Assembly: GCA_947501275.1 (NCBI GenBank)
Contig: CANMVD010000006.1
Location: forward strand, 1-64,000
From: an uncultured Tateyamaria sp.
GTDB lineage: Bacteria; Pseudomonadota; Alphaproteobacteria; Rhodobacterales; Rhodobacteraceae
Direction: 5' to 3'
DNA length: 64,000 bases
The number at the start of each line of letters is the position of its first letter. The first letter of the stretch is position 1. A program made the position numbers and the translations under genes. The notes beneath the pieces were generated by a model. It was given only the letters and a program-made list of their open reading frames with translations, was not told the DNA's origin and made no database searches. Below, one piece after another: positions 42,408 through 53,479 of the stretch.

Positions 42408-45245
42408 ATGACTTTCAAACCCACCGACTATCTGCCCTATGATTTTGCCAACCGCCGTCACATCGGTCCTTCACCGGCCGAAATGGACGAGATGCTGGAC
42501 GTGGTGGGTGCGAAAGATCTCGACGCGCTGATCGACGACACGATCCCGCAGGGCATCCGCCAAAAGGAGCCGCTGGACTTTGGCAAAGCCAAGTCCGAGC
42601 GCGAGCTGTTACACCACATGCGGGTGACGGCATCCAAGAACAAGGTCCTGACCTCTCTGATTGGTCAGGGCTATCATGGCACGGTCACGCCCCCTGCCAT
42701 CCAGCGCAACATCCTTGAGAACCCGGCGTGGTATACCGCCTACACGCCTTATCAGCCAGAGATCTCCCAAGGGCGACTTGAGGCGCTTTTGAACTTTCAG
42801 ACGATGGTGTCGGACCTGACGGGGTTGGAAATCGCCAATGCGTCCCTGCTGGACGAGGCGACGGCCTGCGCCGAAGCCATGACCATGGCGCAGCGGGTCA
42901 GCAAGTCCAAGGTTGTCGGGTTTTTTATCGACGAAAACTGCCACCCGCAGAACATTGCAGTGATGCAGACACGCGCTGCACCACTTGGCATCGAGATCAC
43001 TGTGGGCAATCCCGACGATCTTGACCCAAGCACTGTGTTTGGTGCGATTTTTCAATATCCGGGCACGTATGGACATATCAGGGACTTCACGGATCAGATC
43101 TCGGGACTGCATGAGCATAAGGCCATCGGCATTGTGTCGGCAGATCCTCTCTCGCTCACCCTGCTCAAGGAACCCGGCGCCATGGGGGCAGACATTGCTG
43201 TTGGGTCTACCCAGCGTTTCGGTGTGCCTATCGGGTATGGCGGACCACATGCAGCCTATATGGCGACGAAGGCCAGTTATGCGCGCAACATGCCGGGGCG
43301 TATTGTCGGGGTGTCCGTCGACAGCCTCGGCAACCGGGCGTACCGCCTTTCTCTGCAAACGCGCGAACAACACATCCGCCGCGAGAAAGCGACCTCGAAC
43401 GTGTGCACAGCACAGGCGTTGCTGGCCGTCATGGCCGGGTTTTACGGTGTCTTTCATGGGCCAGATGGCCTCAAGGCCATTGCGCAGCGCATCCACCGCA
43501 AGACAGCCCGATTGGCCGAAGGACTTAAGCAAGCCGGGTTCAACGTCCGCCCCGCCGCCTTTTTCGACACGATCACCGTTGATGTCGGGCCGTTGCAAAT
43601 GGCGGTGATCAAGTCAGCCGTGGATGAAGGGATCAATCTGCGTGTGGTCGGCACGACTGGTATCGGGATCACACTGGATGAACGGACGCGCCCGGCCACA
43701 ATTGAAAAGGTCTGGCGCGCCTTTGGGGTGGAGCGTCAGGACAAGGACTACACTCCGCATTACAACATCCCCGACAAGCTGATCCGCACGTCTGATTTCA
43801 TGACGCACCCGATCTTTCATATGAACCGGGCCGAGACCGAGATGATGCGCTACATGCGACGTCTCGCGGACCGCGATCTGGCACTCGACCGGGCGATGAT
43901 CCCGCTGGGTTCGTGCACGATGAAGCTGAATTCAGCCGCTGAAATGATGCCGGTCAGTTGGCGCGAGTTCTCGTTGCTGCACCCCTATTGCCCCAAGGAT
44001 CAGGCCGCAGGCTACACCGAGATGATCGACGACCTGTCGGCCAAGCTGTGTGACATCACCGGGTACGACGCGATTTCCATGCAACCGAATTCGGGCGCGC
44101 AGGGGGAATATGCCGGTCTCTTGACGATTGCCAGCTGGCACCGGGCCAATGGCGAAGGGCATCGCAACATCTGTCTGATTCCAATGAGCGCACACGGCAC
44201 AAACCCAGCCTCAGCCCAGATGGTCGGCTGGAAGGTCGTGCCCGTCAAATCAGCGGATAATGGCGACATTGACGTCGAGGACTTCAAAGCCAAGGTGGCA
44301 GAGCACCGCGATAATCTGGCCGGATGCATGATCACCTATCCATCGACCCACGGCGTGTTCGAGGAAACGGTGGTCGAGGTTTGCAAAATCACCCACGACG
44401 CCGGTGGTCAGGTTTACATCGACGGGGCCAACATGAACGCGATGGTGGGCCTGAGCCGGCCGGGCGATCTTGGCGGGGATGTCAGTCACCTCAACCTGCA
44501 CAAGACGTTCTGCATTCCGCATGGCGGCGGCGGGCCGGGCATGGGGCCCATCGGTGTCAAAGAGCACCTGACCGCGCATTTGCCGGGTGATCCCAACGGA
44601 GGCACAGGTGCGGTGAGTGCTGCGGCCTTCGGCTCGCCCTCGTTGCTGCCAATCTCGTGGGCCTATTGCCTCATGATGGGAGGCGACGGGCTGACACAGG
44701 CCACGCGCGTCGCGATCCTGAACGCCAATTACATCGCCAAGCGGCTCGAAGGGGCGTTCGACGTCTTGTATAAAGGGCCAACCGGACGTGTTGCCCATGA
44801 ATGCATCATCGACACACGTCCCTTTGCAGACAGCGCGCACATCACCGTGGATGACATTGCCAAACGGCTTGCCGATTGCGGTTTCCACGCGCCCACAATG
44901 TCATGGCCGGTGGCAGGCACCCTGATGATCGAGCCAACTGAATCCGAAACCAAGGCCGAGCTGGACCGCTTTTGCGACGCAATGTTGGGCATCCGTGCTG
45001 AAATCAAGGCCATCGAAGACGGCACTATGGACCCCGAGAACAACCCTCTCAAGAACGCGCCGCACACCATGGAAGATCTGGTGCGCGCATGGGACCGTCC
45101 CTACAGCCGGGAGGCGGCCTGTTTCCCGGACGGGTCCTTTCGCGTCGACAAGTACTGGCCCCCTGTCAATCGTGTCGACAATGTCTGGGGCGACAGGAAC
45201 CTGTCTTGCACCTGTCCGCCGATGGAGGACTACGCGAAACTCTAA
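42408..45245 (+). CDS. gcvP: Glycine cleavage system P protein (glycine decarboxylase)
   Basis: This 945-residue single-chain, PLP-dependent decarboxylase has the pyridoxal lysine at 699 in [18 protein letters not shown], and the FIGxGY-like region [41 protein letters not shown] near the N-terminus. It decarboxylates glycine and loads the aminomethyl group on GcvH. It starts 12 bp after gcvH. The L protein (dihydrolipoyl dehydrogenase) is not in the window. Confidence 0.98.
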   Translation: MTFKPTDYLPYDFANRRHIGPSPAEMDEMLDVVGAKDLDALIDDTIPQGIRQKEPLDFGKAKSERELLHHMRVTASKNKVLTSLIGQGYHGTVTPPAIQRNILENPAWYTAYTPYQPEISQGRLEALLNFQTMVSDLTGLEIANASLLDEATACAEAMTMAQRVSKSKVVGFFIDENCHPQNIAVMQTRAAPLGIEITVGNPDDLDPSTVFGAIFQYPGTYGHIRDFTDQISGLHEHKAIGIVSADPLSLTLLKEPGAMGADIAVGSTQRFGVPIGYGGPHAAYMATKASYARNMPGRIVGVSVDSLGNRAYRLSLQTREQHIRREKATSNVCTAQALLAVMAGFYGVFHGPDGLKAIAQRIHRKTARLAEGLKQAGFNVRPAAFFDTITVDVGPLQMAVIKSAVDEGINLRVVGTTGIGITLDERTRPATIEKVWRAFGVERQDKDYTPHYNIPDKLIRTSDFMTHPIFHMNRAETEMMRYMRRLADRDLALDRAMIPLGSCTMKLNSAAEMMPVSWREFSLLHPYCPKDQAAGYTEMIDDLSAKLCDITGYDAISMQPNSGAQGEYAGLLTIASWHRANGEGHRNICLIPMSAHGTNPASAQMVGWKVVPVKSADNGDIDVEDFKAKVAEHRDNLAGCMITYPSTHGVFEETVVEVCKITHDAGGQVYIDGANMNAMVGLSRPGDLGGDVSHLNLHKTFCIPHGGGGPGMGPIGVKEHLTAHLPGDPNGGTGAVSAAAFGSPSLLPISWAYCLMMGGDGLTQATRVAILNANYIAKRLEGAFDVLYKGPTGRVAHECIIDTRPFADSAHITVDDIAKRLADCGFHAPTMSWPVAGTLMIEPTESETKAELDRFCDAMLGIRAEIKAIEDGTMDPENNPLKNAPHTMEDLVRAWDRPYSREAACFPDGSFRVDKYWPPVNRVDNVWGDRNLSCTCPPMEDYAKL

Positions 45246-45262
45246 GCCACTGGATTGGTACA

Positions 45263-45295
45263 GCGTCGCATGTGCTGCCTTGGCCCATGCGACGC
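45263..45295 (+). terminator. Stem-loop after gcvP
   Basis: GCGTCGCATG (45263-45272) and CATGCGACGC (45286-45295) form a perfect 10-bp stem with a 13-base loop, 17 bp after the gcvP stop. There is no T-run, but it lies between convergent genes, as expected for a terminator. Confidence 0.6.
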
Positions 45296-45343
45296 CTGCC
45301 AAATGTCAGGCGCGCTGTCGGTATGCTCAGCGCCCTACACGGT

Positions 45344-46138
45344 TCATTGCGCCAACGCTGCGGCGTTTTCTTCCAGATGCGCAGTGGTTGTCGTGCCAGG
45401 GATCACAAGTACATTCGGCGCGCGCGCGAGCAATGCGCGCAGCGCTTGCTTTGGATCGACCGCTGCACCTTGCTTCATTGGATGCGCCCCAAGCGGACCG
45501 TGCGGGACAAAGGCGATGCCTTTCATGTTTAACCAGTCAATCATGTCTTCCTGCTCTGCGTCGCGCACATCGGCACTGGAATAGCGGTTCTGAACCGCTG
45601 CAATCGGTGCAACTGCCAGCGCTTCTTTGACTTGATCCAGCGACACGTTCGACACTCCAATCATGTCGATTTTGCCCCGCTGCCGCATTTCGTCCAGCGC
45701 TGCCACGCTTTCGGCGATGGGTGTGGTCCCATCGGGCGCGTGCACATAATAAAGGTCGATCTTGTCGGTCCGCAGATTGGCGAGGCTCTCGTTTACGTGC
45801 CGCTTCATCGTTTCGGGTGAAGTATCGCGCGTGATGCTGGTGGCGCTTTTTTCAACACCGCCCTTGGAGGCGATGAACATGTCGCCATAGGTGCCATCTG
45901 CACGCAAGAGCGCGTCAGCAATCAGCTTTTCGTTTTCATGTGGCCCATAGGCGCGGGCAGTGTCGATGTGGCTCACGCCCAGATCACGTGCGCGGCGCAA
46001 AAGGTCGATTCCACCCTGCCAATCGGCAAAGGGTCCGAAATTGCGTGGCTGCCCGGTCAGACGCATGGCGCCATAGCCAACACGGTTGACAGTGCGCCCG
46101 TTGAGGAACGTGAAGGTTTTGGGAAATTCAGTGGTCAT
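45344..46138 (-). CDS. Aldo/keto reductase
   Basis: This 264-residue aldo/keto reductase of the AKR11/12-like bacterial group has GYGAMRLTG at the start, the catalytic Asp-Tyr in HIDTARAYGPHENE, the Lys in FIASKGGV and the His in LYYVHAPD; NADPH-binding residues are near VIPGTTTTAHLEENA. It has no signal peptide. It is divergent from a LysR regulator 93 bp away, likely its controller. Confidence 0.92.
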   Translation of the reverse strand: MTTEFPKTFTFLNGRTVNRVGYGAMRLTGQPRNFGPFADWQGGIDLLRRARDLGVSHIDTARAYGPHENEKLIADALLRADGTYGDMFIASKGGVEKSATSITRDTSPETMKRHVNESLANLRTDKIDLYYVHAPDGTTPIAESVAALDEMRQRGKIDMIGVSNVSLDQVKEALAVAPIAAVQNRYSSADVRDAEQEDMIDWLNMKGIAFVPHGPLGAHPMKQGAAVDPKQALRALLARAPNVLVIPGTTTTAHLEENAAALAQ

Positions 46139-46231
46139 GGCATTGCTCCTTTGGCTTGCTTGACCCCAAGCTATCCACTCTCTGAAAAATCGTTAGCCGC
46201 ATTAAGTGAAACTCTGTTATACGATCAACGT

Positions 46232-47131
46232 ATGAGCATCCGTTTTGACCGCCTTTCGCTTATGGAAACCTTTGTGCGCGTCGCTGATCGCGGTTCGCTC
46301 TCTCAGGTCGCCCGTGACCTCGGGGTTTCACAACCGTCTGTTTCGCGACAACTTGCGGCGCTGGAAACGCGCCTTGGTGTCGTCTTGGCACGACGCACGA
46401 CGCATGATGTGACGCTGACACCGGACGGTTTGGCGTTGCTGGAAGACGCACGGCGTATGTTGCGCGAATGGGAGACGATTGAGGAACGGCACACCGAACA
46501 CGGCGCACTCAAAGGCGTCATCCGGGTGATTGCCCCGGTCGCACTTGGGCAAAGTCTGTTCATCCGCGCTGCCGCGCAGTTCATGAAGGATCACCCAGAC
46601 GTGTCAATCGAGTGGCGTTTGCAAGACAGCGTGATCCGTTTTGCCGAGGAAGGGTGTGACTGCTGGCTAAAAGTCGGGCCTGTGCCAGACGAGACGCTTG
46701 TGGTGCGAGAACTGGCCCGGGTCGAACGCATGGTTGTCGGCACGCACGCCTTCAATACCACCCGACAGACCACAGCGATCAAAGATCTCGACTGGCTGAC
46801 ACTGGGACCATTTGAGGGCAACCGGATTGAACTGTTTAACACGGCAGGCGACACCACAGTTTTCTCTGTGAAGCCCAAATTGGCCAGCGACAACATCCTC
46901 GCGATCCACGAAGCCTGCCTGCATGGCGTCGGCGTCGCCATCCTGCCCCGCTGGTTCATCGCTGACGATTTGGCAAGCGGTCGGCTGGTGGACATTGCAC
47001 CAGACTTGCGCGCGCCCAAATTGCCCGTAAATCTGGCCCTTGCGTCAGGCTCACGACGACCTGCACGCGTCGAACGGTTTTGCGAAGCGATGCAAGTCTG
47101 GTGCCGCAACAACTTGATCGAGACCGAGTAA
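46232..47131 (+). CDS. LysR-family regulator next to aldo/keto reductase
   Basis: From the ATG at 46232 the protein has 299 residues, with the HTH LMETFVRVADRGSLSQVARDLGVSQPSVSRQLAALETRLGVVL and a substrate-binding domain of the CrgA-like group. The longer frame to 45938 overlaps the divergent reductase gene and is rejected. Likely activates or represses the reductase. Confidence 0.93.
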   Translation: MSIRFDRLSLMETFVRVADRGSLSQVARDLGVSQPSVSRQLAALETRLGVVLARRTTHDVTLTPDGLALLEDARRMLREWETIEERHTEHGALKGVIRVIAPVALGQSLFIRAAAQFMKDHPDVSIEWRLQDSVIRFAEEGCDCWLKVGPVPDETLVVRELARVERMVVGTHAFNTTRQTTAIKDLDWLTLGPFEGNRIELFNTAGDTTVFSVKPKLASDNILAIHEACLHGVGVAILPRWFIADDLASGRLVDIAPDLRAPKLPVNLALASGSRRPARVERFCEAMQVWCRNNLIETE

Positions 47132-47196
47132 AGCAATCGCAGCCTTAAAGGTCGTAAAACACGTCAAGGCAGATGCTCTCCTCGCATCCAAATCCC

Positions 47197-48537
47197 TCAC
47201 CCCGATACGTTCAGACGAAATACTGCGACATCACTGTCGAAACCCGCAATGCGCTGTTTTTCACATGCTTCGAGATGAGCATACATCCCGCAGGCTTCTT
47301 GGGTAGGTTGATCCACAAGGACCGAGGCAGACAGAACTTTGCACTGGCCCTCCAAACGTGAGGCAAGGTTCACAGCATCCCCGTAGACGGTGAATGATTG
47401 CCGCTCGGAGGAGCCAATCGTGCCAGTCACCAGATCGCCGCTGGCGATGCCGACCCGAATGTCAAAGGAGTGTTTTGGGGCGATCCGCAGCAATGCCTCA
47501 GCTGTTTTAAGTGCCGCGCACGCAGGCTCTGACACAGCGATGGGCGCATTGAACGTCACCAGGAAACCGTCACCCAGGTAAGACATGACAATCCCGCCCT
47601 GGGCAGCCACAGCATCCGTTGCCTCGGCCAGAAAAGCATCCAGCGCGCTGATCACATGTTCGGGTGGATGCATGGCGGAGAACTGCGTGAACCCGGCAAT
47701 GTCCATCACCAGTGCCGTACCCGTTGTCCGTTGCGGGCGCATGGGCCCATCGTTTGCGATTAGCTTTTGGGCGATTTCCGCGGGCAAGTATTTCCCAAAG
47801 AGGGCGCTCACCCGTTCACGTGCACTGCGTTCGCGGTGCCATTCCAGATCCGAGGCAACCTGCGCAAAAAACACTGCCCGTGCACGGTAAACCGCGACGG
47901 CGAGGGCAAGTGCCGCAAACATAAGCATTGCGGTTTCTTCGATCCGGTTTCCGCGTCCGATGAAATCGATGGACAGAAAGACAACTTCGTAGTCGGCGCG
48001 TGTCGCGTCAGGCGGAATGTCGGCCCACGACAGGGTCTGATCCATCCCAACCACGACCCACACAAATGCCGCCCACCACCCGATCACGCACATTGCACCC
48101 GCCCATATGACCAACCGCCAGGACAGGCTCAGACAGCAGATCGCGACCATGGGGAACAGAAAGTATATGCCATACGCCCGAAAGGCGATGATCTGCGGAA
48201 CCTCGTCCGCCCGACTGATCGGGATCAGCGCGAACAGGGCGCATATGGACAGGATATCCAGCGTGTAGACCGCATACTTCATCCACCAGCGATCGAACCG
48301 GGTGCCGATCACCGCAAGATGCGCAACTCCTATCGCCGTAAAGATGAGTAGAACAACGATGGCGGCGCGCCTGGGTTCAAAGTCGGAAAACAGAAATGGC
48401 GCACCGACATACCAGACAAAAGCAAGCCCTGTGACAATCGTTCGACAGGCAATTGCCAGACGCAGGCCTTTCTGTTCGGCAAGGATCAGGCGCGTGGCGG
48501 ATTCTGCTGCGAAGTGATCGGTATCCGTCGGTGTCAT
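47197..48537 (-). CDS. Membrane-bound class III adenylate/guanylate cyclase
   Basis: This 446-residue protein has six membrane helices (about 29-215), then a linker (DLEWHRERSARERVSALFGKYLP) and a cyclase homology domain (about 270-440). Metal-binding Asp residues are D279 (MDIAGFT) and D323 (YLGDGF), and transition-state residues N390 and R394 are in YGDAVNLASRLE. The purine-selecting Lys of standard cyclases (two residues before the L/I-G-D) is a Ser (MSYLGD), as in some rhizobial-type members, and the second selecting position is Thr. Product is therefore uncertain, cAMP being the default guess. Confidence 0.88.
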   Translation of the reverse strand: MTPTDTDHFAAESATRLILAEQKGLRLAIACRTIVTGLAFVWYVGAPFLFSDFEPRRAAIVVLLIFTAIGVAHLAVIGTRFDRWWMKYAVYTLDILSICALFALIPISRADEVPQIIAFRAYGIYFLFPMVAICCLSLSWRLVIWAGAMCVIGWWAAFVWVVVGMDQTLSWADIPPDATRADYEVVFLSIDFIGRGNRIEETAMLMFAALALAVAVYRARAVFFAQVASDLEWHRERSARERVSALFGKYLPAEIAQKLIANDGPMRPQRTTGTALVMDIAGFTQFSAMHPPEHVISALDAFLAEATDAVAAQGGIVMSYLGDGFLVTFNAPIAVSEPACAALKTAEALLRIAPKHSFDIRVGIASGDLVTGTIGSSERQSFTVYGDAVNLASRLEGQCKVLSASVLVDQPTQEACGMYAHLEACEKQRIAGFDSDVAVFRLNVSG

Positions 48538-48604
48538 GTCACGTCTCTGCTTGGGTTTTTCCGGTTGACAGGTCTGGTGTTAAAGTGCCGTTTACGAGGT
48601 GCCC

Positions 48605-49525
48605 TCACACGCGATGTGGCGCGGGCATACGCTGTGACCACATTTTGCGCGGCAAGACGCCCGCGCTGATCACAAATCCGACCGCAATGATGAGAACGCC
48701 AAGCGCCTCGGCCAAGTTCGGCAGCGTGCCAAATACGAACCCCGCGATCCCAAGTGCCATGATCGGGGTAAAGACGGGCAAGAGCGCCGCGACATGTACC
48801 GGCAGGCTACGCACGGCACCAATCAGCGCCACGACACTCACAATTCCGCCGACACCCCCTTGCATGACGATCTGTAAGACAACGGTAGATGGGGATGCAG
48901 CGCTCAGTGTCGGATAGGCCGCAACACCCAGCACAGGGACAGCGACAAGGGCCGATCCACTGGCAACGGTTAGCGTGCCCTCGACCATCGGGATCTGCCA
49001 GAGCCGCAAGAGCACCGTGTATGCGCCCCAAAGCATGCCCGCCAACACGAATAGCGCCGCCCCCTGCCCCCATGTTGCGCCAAGCCCGTCAAGGTCGAAG
49101 CTCACCAGCACTGCAAGACCTGCAAACATGAGGGCTGCCGCCTTCAGTCGGCGCATGGTCACAGCCTCATGCAACAACACACGGCCCAAAACGCTGGCAG
49201 AAACAAACACGGCTACCGGCGCGAACAGCAACCCGTGGGACAACGGCGCATATACATAGCCGCTGACCGCTATCAGCCCGAACAACGGACCCCCAAGCAG
49301 GATCAGGATCAAGAGGCGCGAGAGCGGGATACCTGATAGCCCGCCGCGCATGAGTAAAACCACCAGGACAGGCAAAACAACTAAACCCGGCACTGCAAAG
49401 CGCAAAAAGGCAAGCGCCTGAGGGCTCAACCCAGTATCGATCCCGTGCTTGGCAGCGACATTGTATGCCGACCAGCACAACACTGTCAGGAAACCCCAAA
49501 GTACCCCTTTATGCCGTTTCATCAT
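48605..49525 (-). CDS. EamA/DMT-family exporter
   Basis: This 306-residue protein has ten predicted helices in two EamA repeats (VLWGFLTVLCWSAYNVAAKHG... and FVLAGMLWGAYTVLLRLW...). Cytoplasmic membrane exporter of unknown metabolite. The start follows a purine-rich GGAGGC stretch. It is divergent from the LysR gene at 49627, which is a likely controller. Confidence 0.9.
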   Translation of the reverse strand: MMKRHKGVLWGFLTVLCWSAYNVAAKHGIDTGLSPQALAFLRFAVPGLVVLPVLVVLLMRGGLSGIPLSRLLILILLGGPLFGLIAVSGYVYAPLSHGLLFAPVAVFVSASVLGRVLLHEAVTMRRLKAAALMFAGLAVLVSFDLDGLGATWGQGAALFVLAGMLWGAYTVLLRLWQIPMVEGTLTVASGSALVAVPVLGVAAYPTLSAASPSTVVLQIVMQGGVGGIVSVVALIGAVRSLPVHVAALLPVFTPIMALGIAGFVFGTLPNLAEALGVLIIAVGFVISAGVLPRKMWSQRMPAPHRV

Positions 49526-49626
49526 CGTTTTTAGCCTCCATCATCCTTGCGCTGTAGAATGACGTTTGCGAGCAATACCTTCCAATGCTAAGAATGGCTG
49601 ATATTGATATCCTATAGGCATGAGAC

Positions 49627-50523
49627 ATGGAACTCAGGCACTTGCGCTATTTTGTGGCCGTCGCTGAGTACGGCGGCATTACCCATGCAGCGGAACGGCT
49701 GAACATCGCCCAACCCGCAGTGTCCCGGCAGATCCGTGATCTTGAGGCGGAACTGGGTGTCGAATTGCTTGTACGCGAAGGGCGCCGCGTCATCCTCAGC
49801 GATGCGGGTCGTGCCTTTGCCGAACGCGCACGTGCTGTACTGGCCGCCTCAAATGATGCCGTTCAGGAAGCGCGTCGTATTGACCGGGGGGAAGCCGGGC
49901 AATTGCGCATCGGTTTGCTGGAAAGTGCGTCATGGTCCGGACATTTACCCGAGGCACTCAACCGTTTTGCGCGCACCTATCCAGACATTCGCATGGACAT
50001 TGTGCCCATGGGATCGGTCGAGCAAATTGAAGCTGTGTTGGCCGAAGAACTGGACGCTGCATTTGTATATCGACAGAACAACCTCGTCGAAGAGGCCCTG
50101 TCCATTTTGCCATTGCGTACTGACAATGTGGTGCTTGCGGCGTCGGCTGACCTCGACTTTGAAAAACCCGGGCCCCTCGACCTGCAAGACATTGATGGAC
50201 TTCCGCTTGTCTCTTTCCCGCGGGCAATCGCGCCAGTGTATCATGATGCAATAAGTGCAGCCCTCGCGGGGATCGAGTTTCATCCAGACATTGTTCAGGA
50301 GGCCGAGAACGAAACGACCATCCTCAGTCTGGTGTCCGCTGGAGTCGGATGTGCGTTTGTCAATTCGGCCAACATGCACCGCCCCCCAAAGCAGGTCCGG
50401 TTTTACGAAGTGGCCGGCGTTTCGGTGCCAATCGAGTTTCTTTTTGTGACGACCCGGAACGCTGGAGGACTGACGCAAAGGCTTCGAAATATCGTCGCGT
50501 CTTTAGATACTCAAGAAGCATAG
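49627..50523 (+). CDS. LysR-family regulator
   Basis: This 298-residue protein has the HTH ELRHLRYFVAVAEYGGITHAAERLNIAQPAVSRQIRDLEAELGVELLVREGRRV and an effector domain similar to CbbR/BenM-type proteins (LRIGLLESASW...). It lies between the divergent EamA gene and a downstream secreted-protein/aldo-keto reductase pair, either of which could be its target. The ribosome site is weak. Confidence 0.92.
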   Translation: MELRHLRYFVAVAEYGGITHAAERLNIAQPAVSRQIRDLEAELGVELLVREGRRVILSDAGRAFAERARAVLAASNDAVQEARRIDRGEAGQLRIGLLESASWSGHLPEALNRFARTYPDIRMDIVPMGSVEQIEAVLAEELDAAFVYRQNNLVEEALSILPLRTDNVVLAASADLDFEKPGPLDLQDIDGLPLVSFPRAIAPVYHDAISAALAGIEFHPDIVQEAENETTILSLVSAGVGCAFVNSANMHRPPKQVRFYEVAGVSVPIEFLFVTTRNAGGLTQRLRNIVASLDTQEA

Positions 50524-50603
50524 ATACAATACCTTTATAGAATTTTTCATTATGTGAACTGCACCCCAAGTTAGTCCCATCACACAAACGATGGAGACGA
50601 ACG

Positions 50604-51170
50604 ATGAAATTCTCACGCACAGCACCCTTGCTTGCAATCGCACTGGCAACGACCACCCATGCCCATGCCGATACGGCCCAATTGGCCGGAACGCCCATTA
50701 CTGCAGAAACTCTCGTCACGCAGGCCGAACTGGTTCGGATCGCAGACGCCATAGATGCCGCCGTTGATGCCAAGGACTGGCAAGTGGCTCGGTCGCTTTT
50801 TACGGACATGATTGATGTGGACTTCACGTCGCTGGTTGGGGGCGAACCTGCGACAATTCCAGCAGATGCCCTTATCGCAGGGTGGTCTGCCAATCTGACG
50901 GCGGACAAGACATCCTTTCATCTGCGCGGCAATCATCGCGTCTCTTTGGAGGCCGATGGATCGGCCACGATGCTGTCCCACGGCTATGCGTGGAACCGCA
51001 TGGACCGGGGTGCCTTGCCTGAGAACGGGGACAACCCGTTATGGGAGGTCTGGGGCATCTACACGCACAGCTTTGTCGAAACAGAGGCAGGCTGGAAGGT
51101 CGATGCGATGACTTTCAAAGCCACGGCAGAGCGCGGCAACCCTTTCGTACGCAACACGCCCGGCAGCTGA
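50604..51170 (+). CDS. Exported SnoaL/NTF2-like protein
   Basis: This 188-residue protein has a Sec signal peptide (MKFSRTAPLLAIALATTTHAHA). The mature part has the cone-shaped NTF2/SnoaL fold pattern: RIADAIDAAVDAKDWQVARSLFTDMIDVDFTS, HLRGNHRVSLEADGSATMLSHGYAW and a closing GWKVDAMTFKATAERGNP. It probably binds a small molecule in the periplasm. It lies 46 bp before a Tat-exported reductase and may act with it. Confidence 0.82.
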   Translation: MKFSRTAPLLAIALATTTHAHADTAQLAGTPITAETLVTQAELVRIADAIDAAVDAKDWQVARSLFTDMIDVDFTSLVGGEPATIPADALIAGWSANLTADKTSFHLRGNHRVSLEADGSATMLSHGYAWNRMDRGALPENGDNPLWEVWGIYTHSFVETEAGWKVDAMTFKATAERGNPFVRNTPGS

Positions 51171-51216
51171 TCAACCCGGCCCACATCACAGACATTCAAG
51201 CCCAAGGAGACATCCA

Positions 51217-52350
<1,134 letters not shown>

Positions 52351-52371
52351 GGTCGGATTATGACAGGACGT

Positions 52372-52414
52372 GTGCGGGTGCTGCGGCGACAAAGCCTTGG
52401 CACCCGTGCGTTTT
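52372..52414 (+). terminator. Terminator after the exported aldo/keto reductase
   Basis: GTGCGGGTGC (52372-52381) pairs with GCACCCGTGC (52400-52409) with eight Watson-Crick and two wobble pairs, and a G then TTTT follow. It lies 22 bp after the stop codon. Confidence 0.65.
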
Positions 52415-52486
52415 GCATCACGTCGCCAACAATCACCATTGCGTCCCAAAGAGGCAGTAGGCCACGCCTCCCACAGCTTTGACGTG

Positions 52487-53479
52487 TCAAAGACCTTCGA
52501 TGGCGCTCGGCGAAATCGCGGAGGTTGCGGTCAGTCCCTTGAGCGAGGCCTTGGCGGTTGCAACGCCCAACTGAATAGCGCGGTCAGGCTCAAAGCCCTC
52601 GTGCACACCGTATAGCAGACCCGCACAGAACGCGTCGCCCGCCCCGAGATGGCTCGCGATCTCGTTTGGCCGCAGCGGGACAATCTCAACGACATGGGAG
52701 TCGCCATCCGCGCCAACCCAGACAACCCGCTGTGCACAGTGAAGGACAACTGCACGCCCCACTCCGAGATCCAGCATGGCACGGGCCATCGAGAGCAGCG
52801 TATCGGGATCTGTGATCACATCATGCTCGACATCTGTCCGGGTGGCTTGTGCGGCCTCGATTTCATTTGAAATGAGCACATCCACAAAAGGGGCCGCGCT
52901 GCTGACAATCCGCGGAAATTCAGGATGGTGGATCGACACGAGATCCACGCATGTGAGCAGCCCGGCCTGTTTGGCGCGTTCCAACACCCGCGCGGCATTG
53001 GTCGAACCGTCCTGCGTGCGTCGATCAAGATCACCCAACAACGTCAAATAACCCAGATAGAAGATACGTGCGGGGGTGTCGGCAAATGTTCCCGGCGGAA
53101 AATCATCGGCGCTTAGGGCGTCATTTGCACCACCCTGATAAAAGAACGTGCGGCTCTGCCCAGCCACCGACATGACATGTGTGTGCGCCGTTGCAATACC
53201 GGGCTTTTTCGTGAGCCTGGACGTGGGAAGCCCAAGGCGGCGACATTCTTCAAGAATGAATGCGCCATGCTCATCCTCTCCTATAGCGCCCATCGGATAA
53301 AGCGGCAGACCGGTCTCAAGCTTGGCCAATGCCGAAATGACATTGGCGGGGCCTCCACCAATCCCTCGGGTCTGGGCGGCGATGCGGACAAGTTCGCTTT
53401 CGTTGGGCCAGCGATCAACGTCGTGCACCAGATCAACTATCCAGTTGCCTGCGCAGATCACGCCACTTCGCTCAGTCAT
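52487..53479 (-). CDS. PfkB-family carbohydrate kinase
   Basis: This 330-residue ribokinase-like kinase has the glycine-rich substrate loop GIGGGPANVISALAKL (39-54) and the C-terminal anion hole and base GAGDAF (279-284, Asp282), here preceded by HL in place of the common D-T. It is the third gene of a tight operon with a class I aldolase and a Gfo/Idh/MocA enzyme, overlapping the latter by 4 bp. The arrangement suggests phosphorylation of a sugar or keto acid before aldol cleavage. Confidence 0.9.
   Translation of the reverse strand: MTERSGVICAGNWIVDLVHDVDRWPNESELVRIAAQTRGIGGGPANVISALAKLETGLPLYPMGAIGEDEHGAFILEECRRLGLPTSRLTKKPGIATAHTHVMSVAGQSRTFFYQGGANDALSADDFPPGTFADTPARIFYLGYLTLLGDLDRRTQDGSTNAARVLERAKQAGLLTCVDLVSIHHPEFPRIVSSAAPFVDVLISNEIEAAQATRTDVEHDVITDPDTLLSMARAMLDLGVGRAVVLHCAQRVVWVGADGDSHVVEIVPLRPNEIASHLGAGDAFCAGLLYGVHEGFEPDRAIQLGVATAKASLKGLTATSAISPSAIEGL

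Noticed and set aside
42609-43598. 329-codon - strand frame inside gcvP
   Set aside because: Antisense to the glycine decarboxylase; composition indicates a shadow frame.
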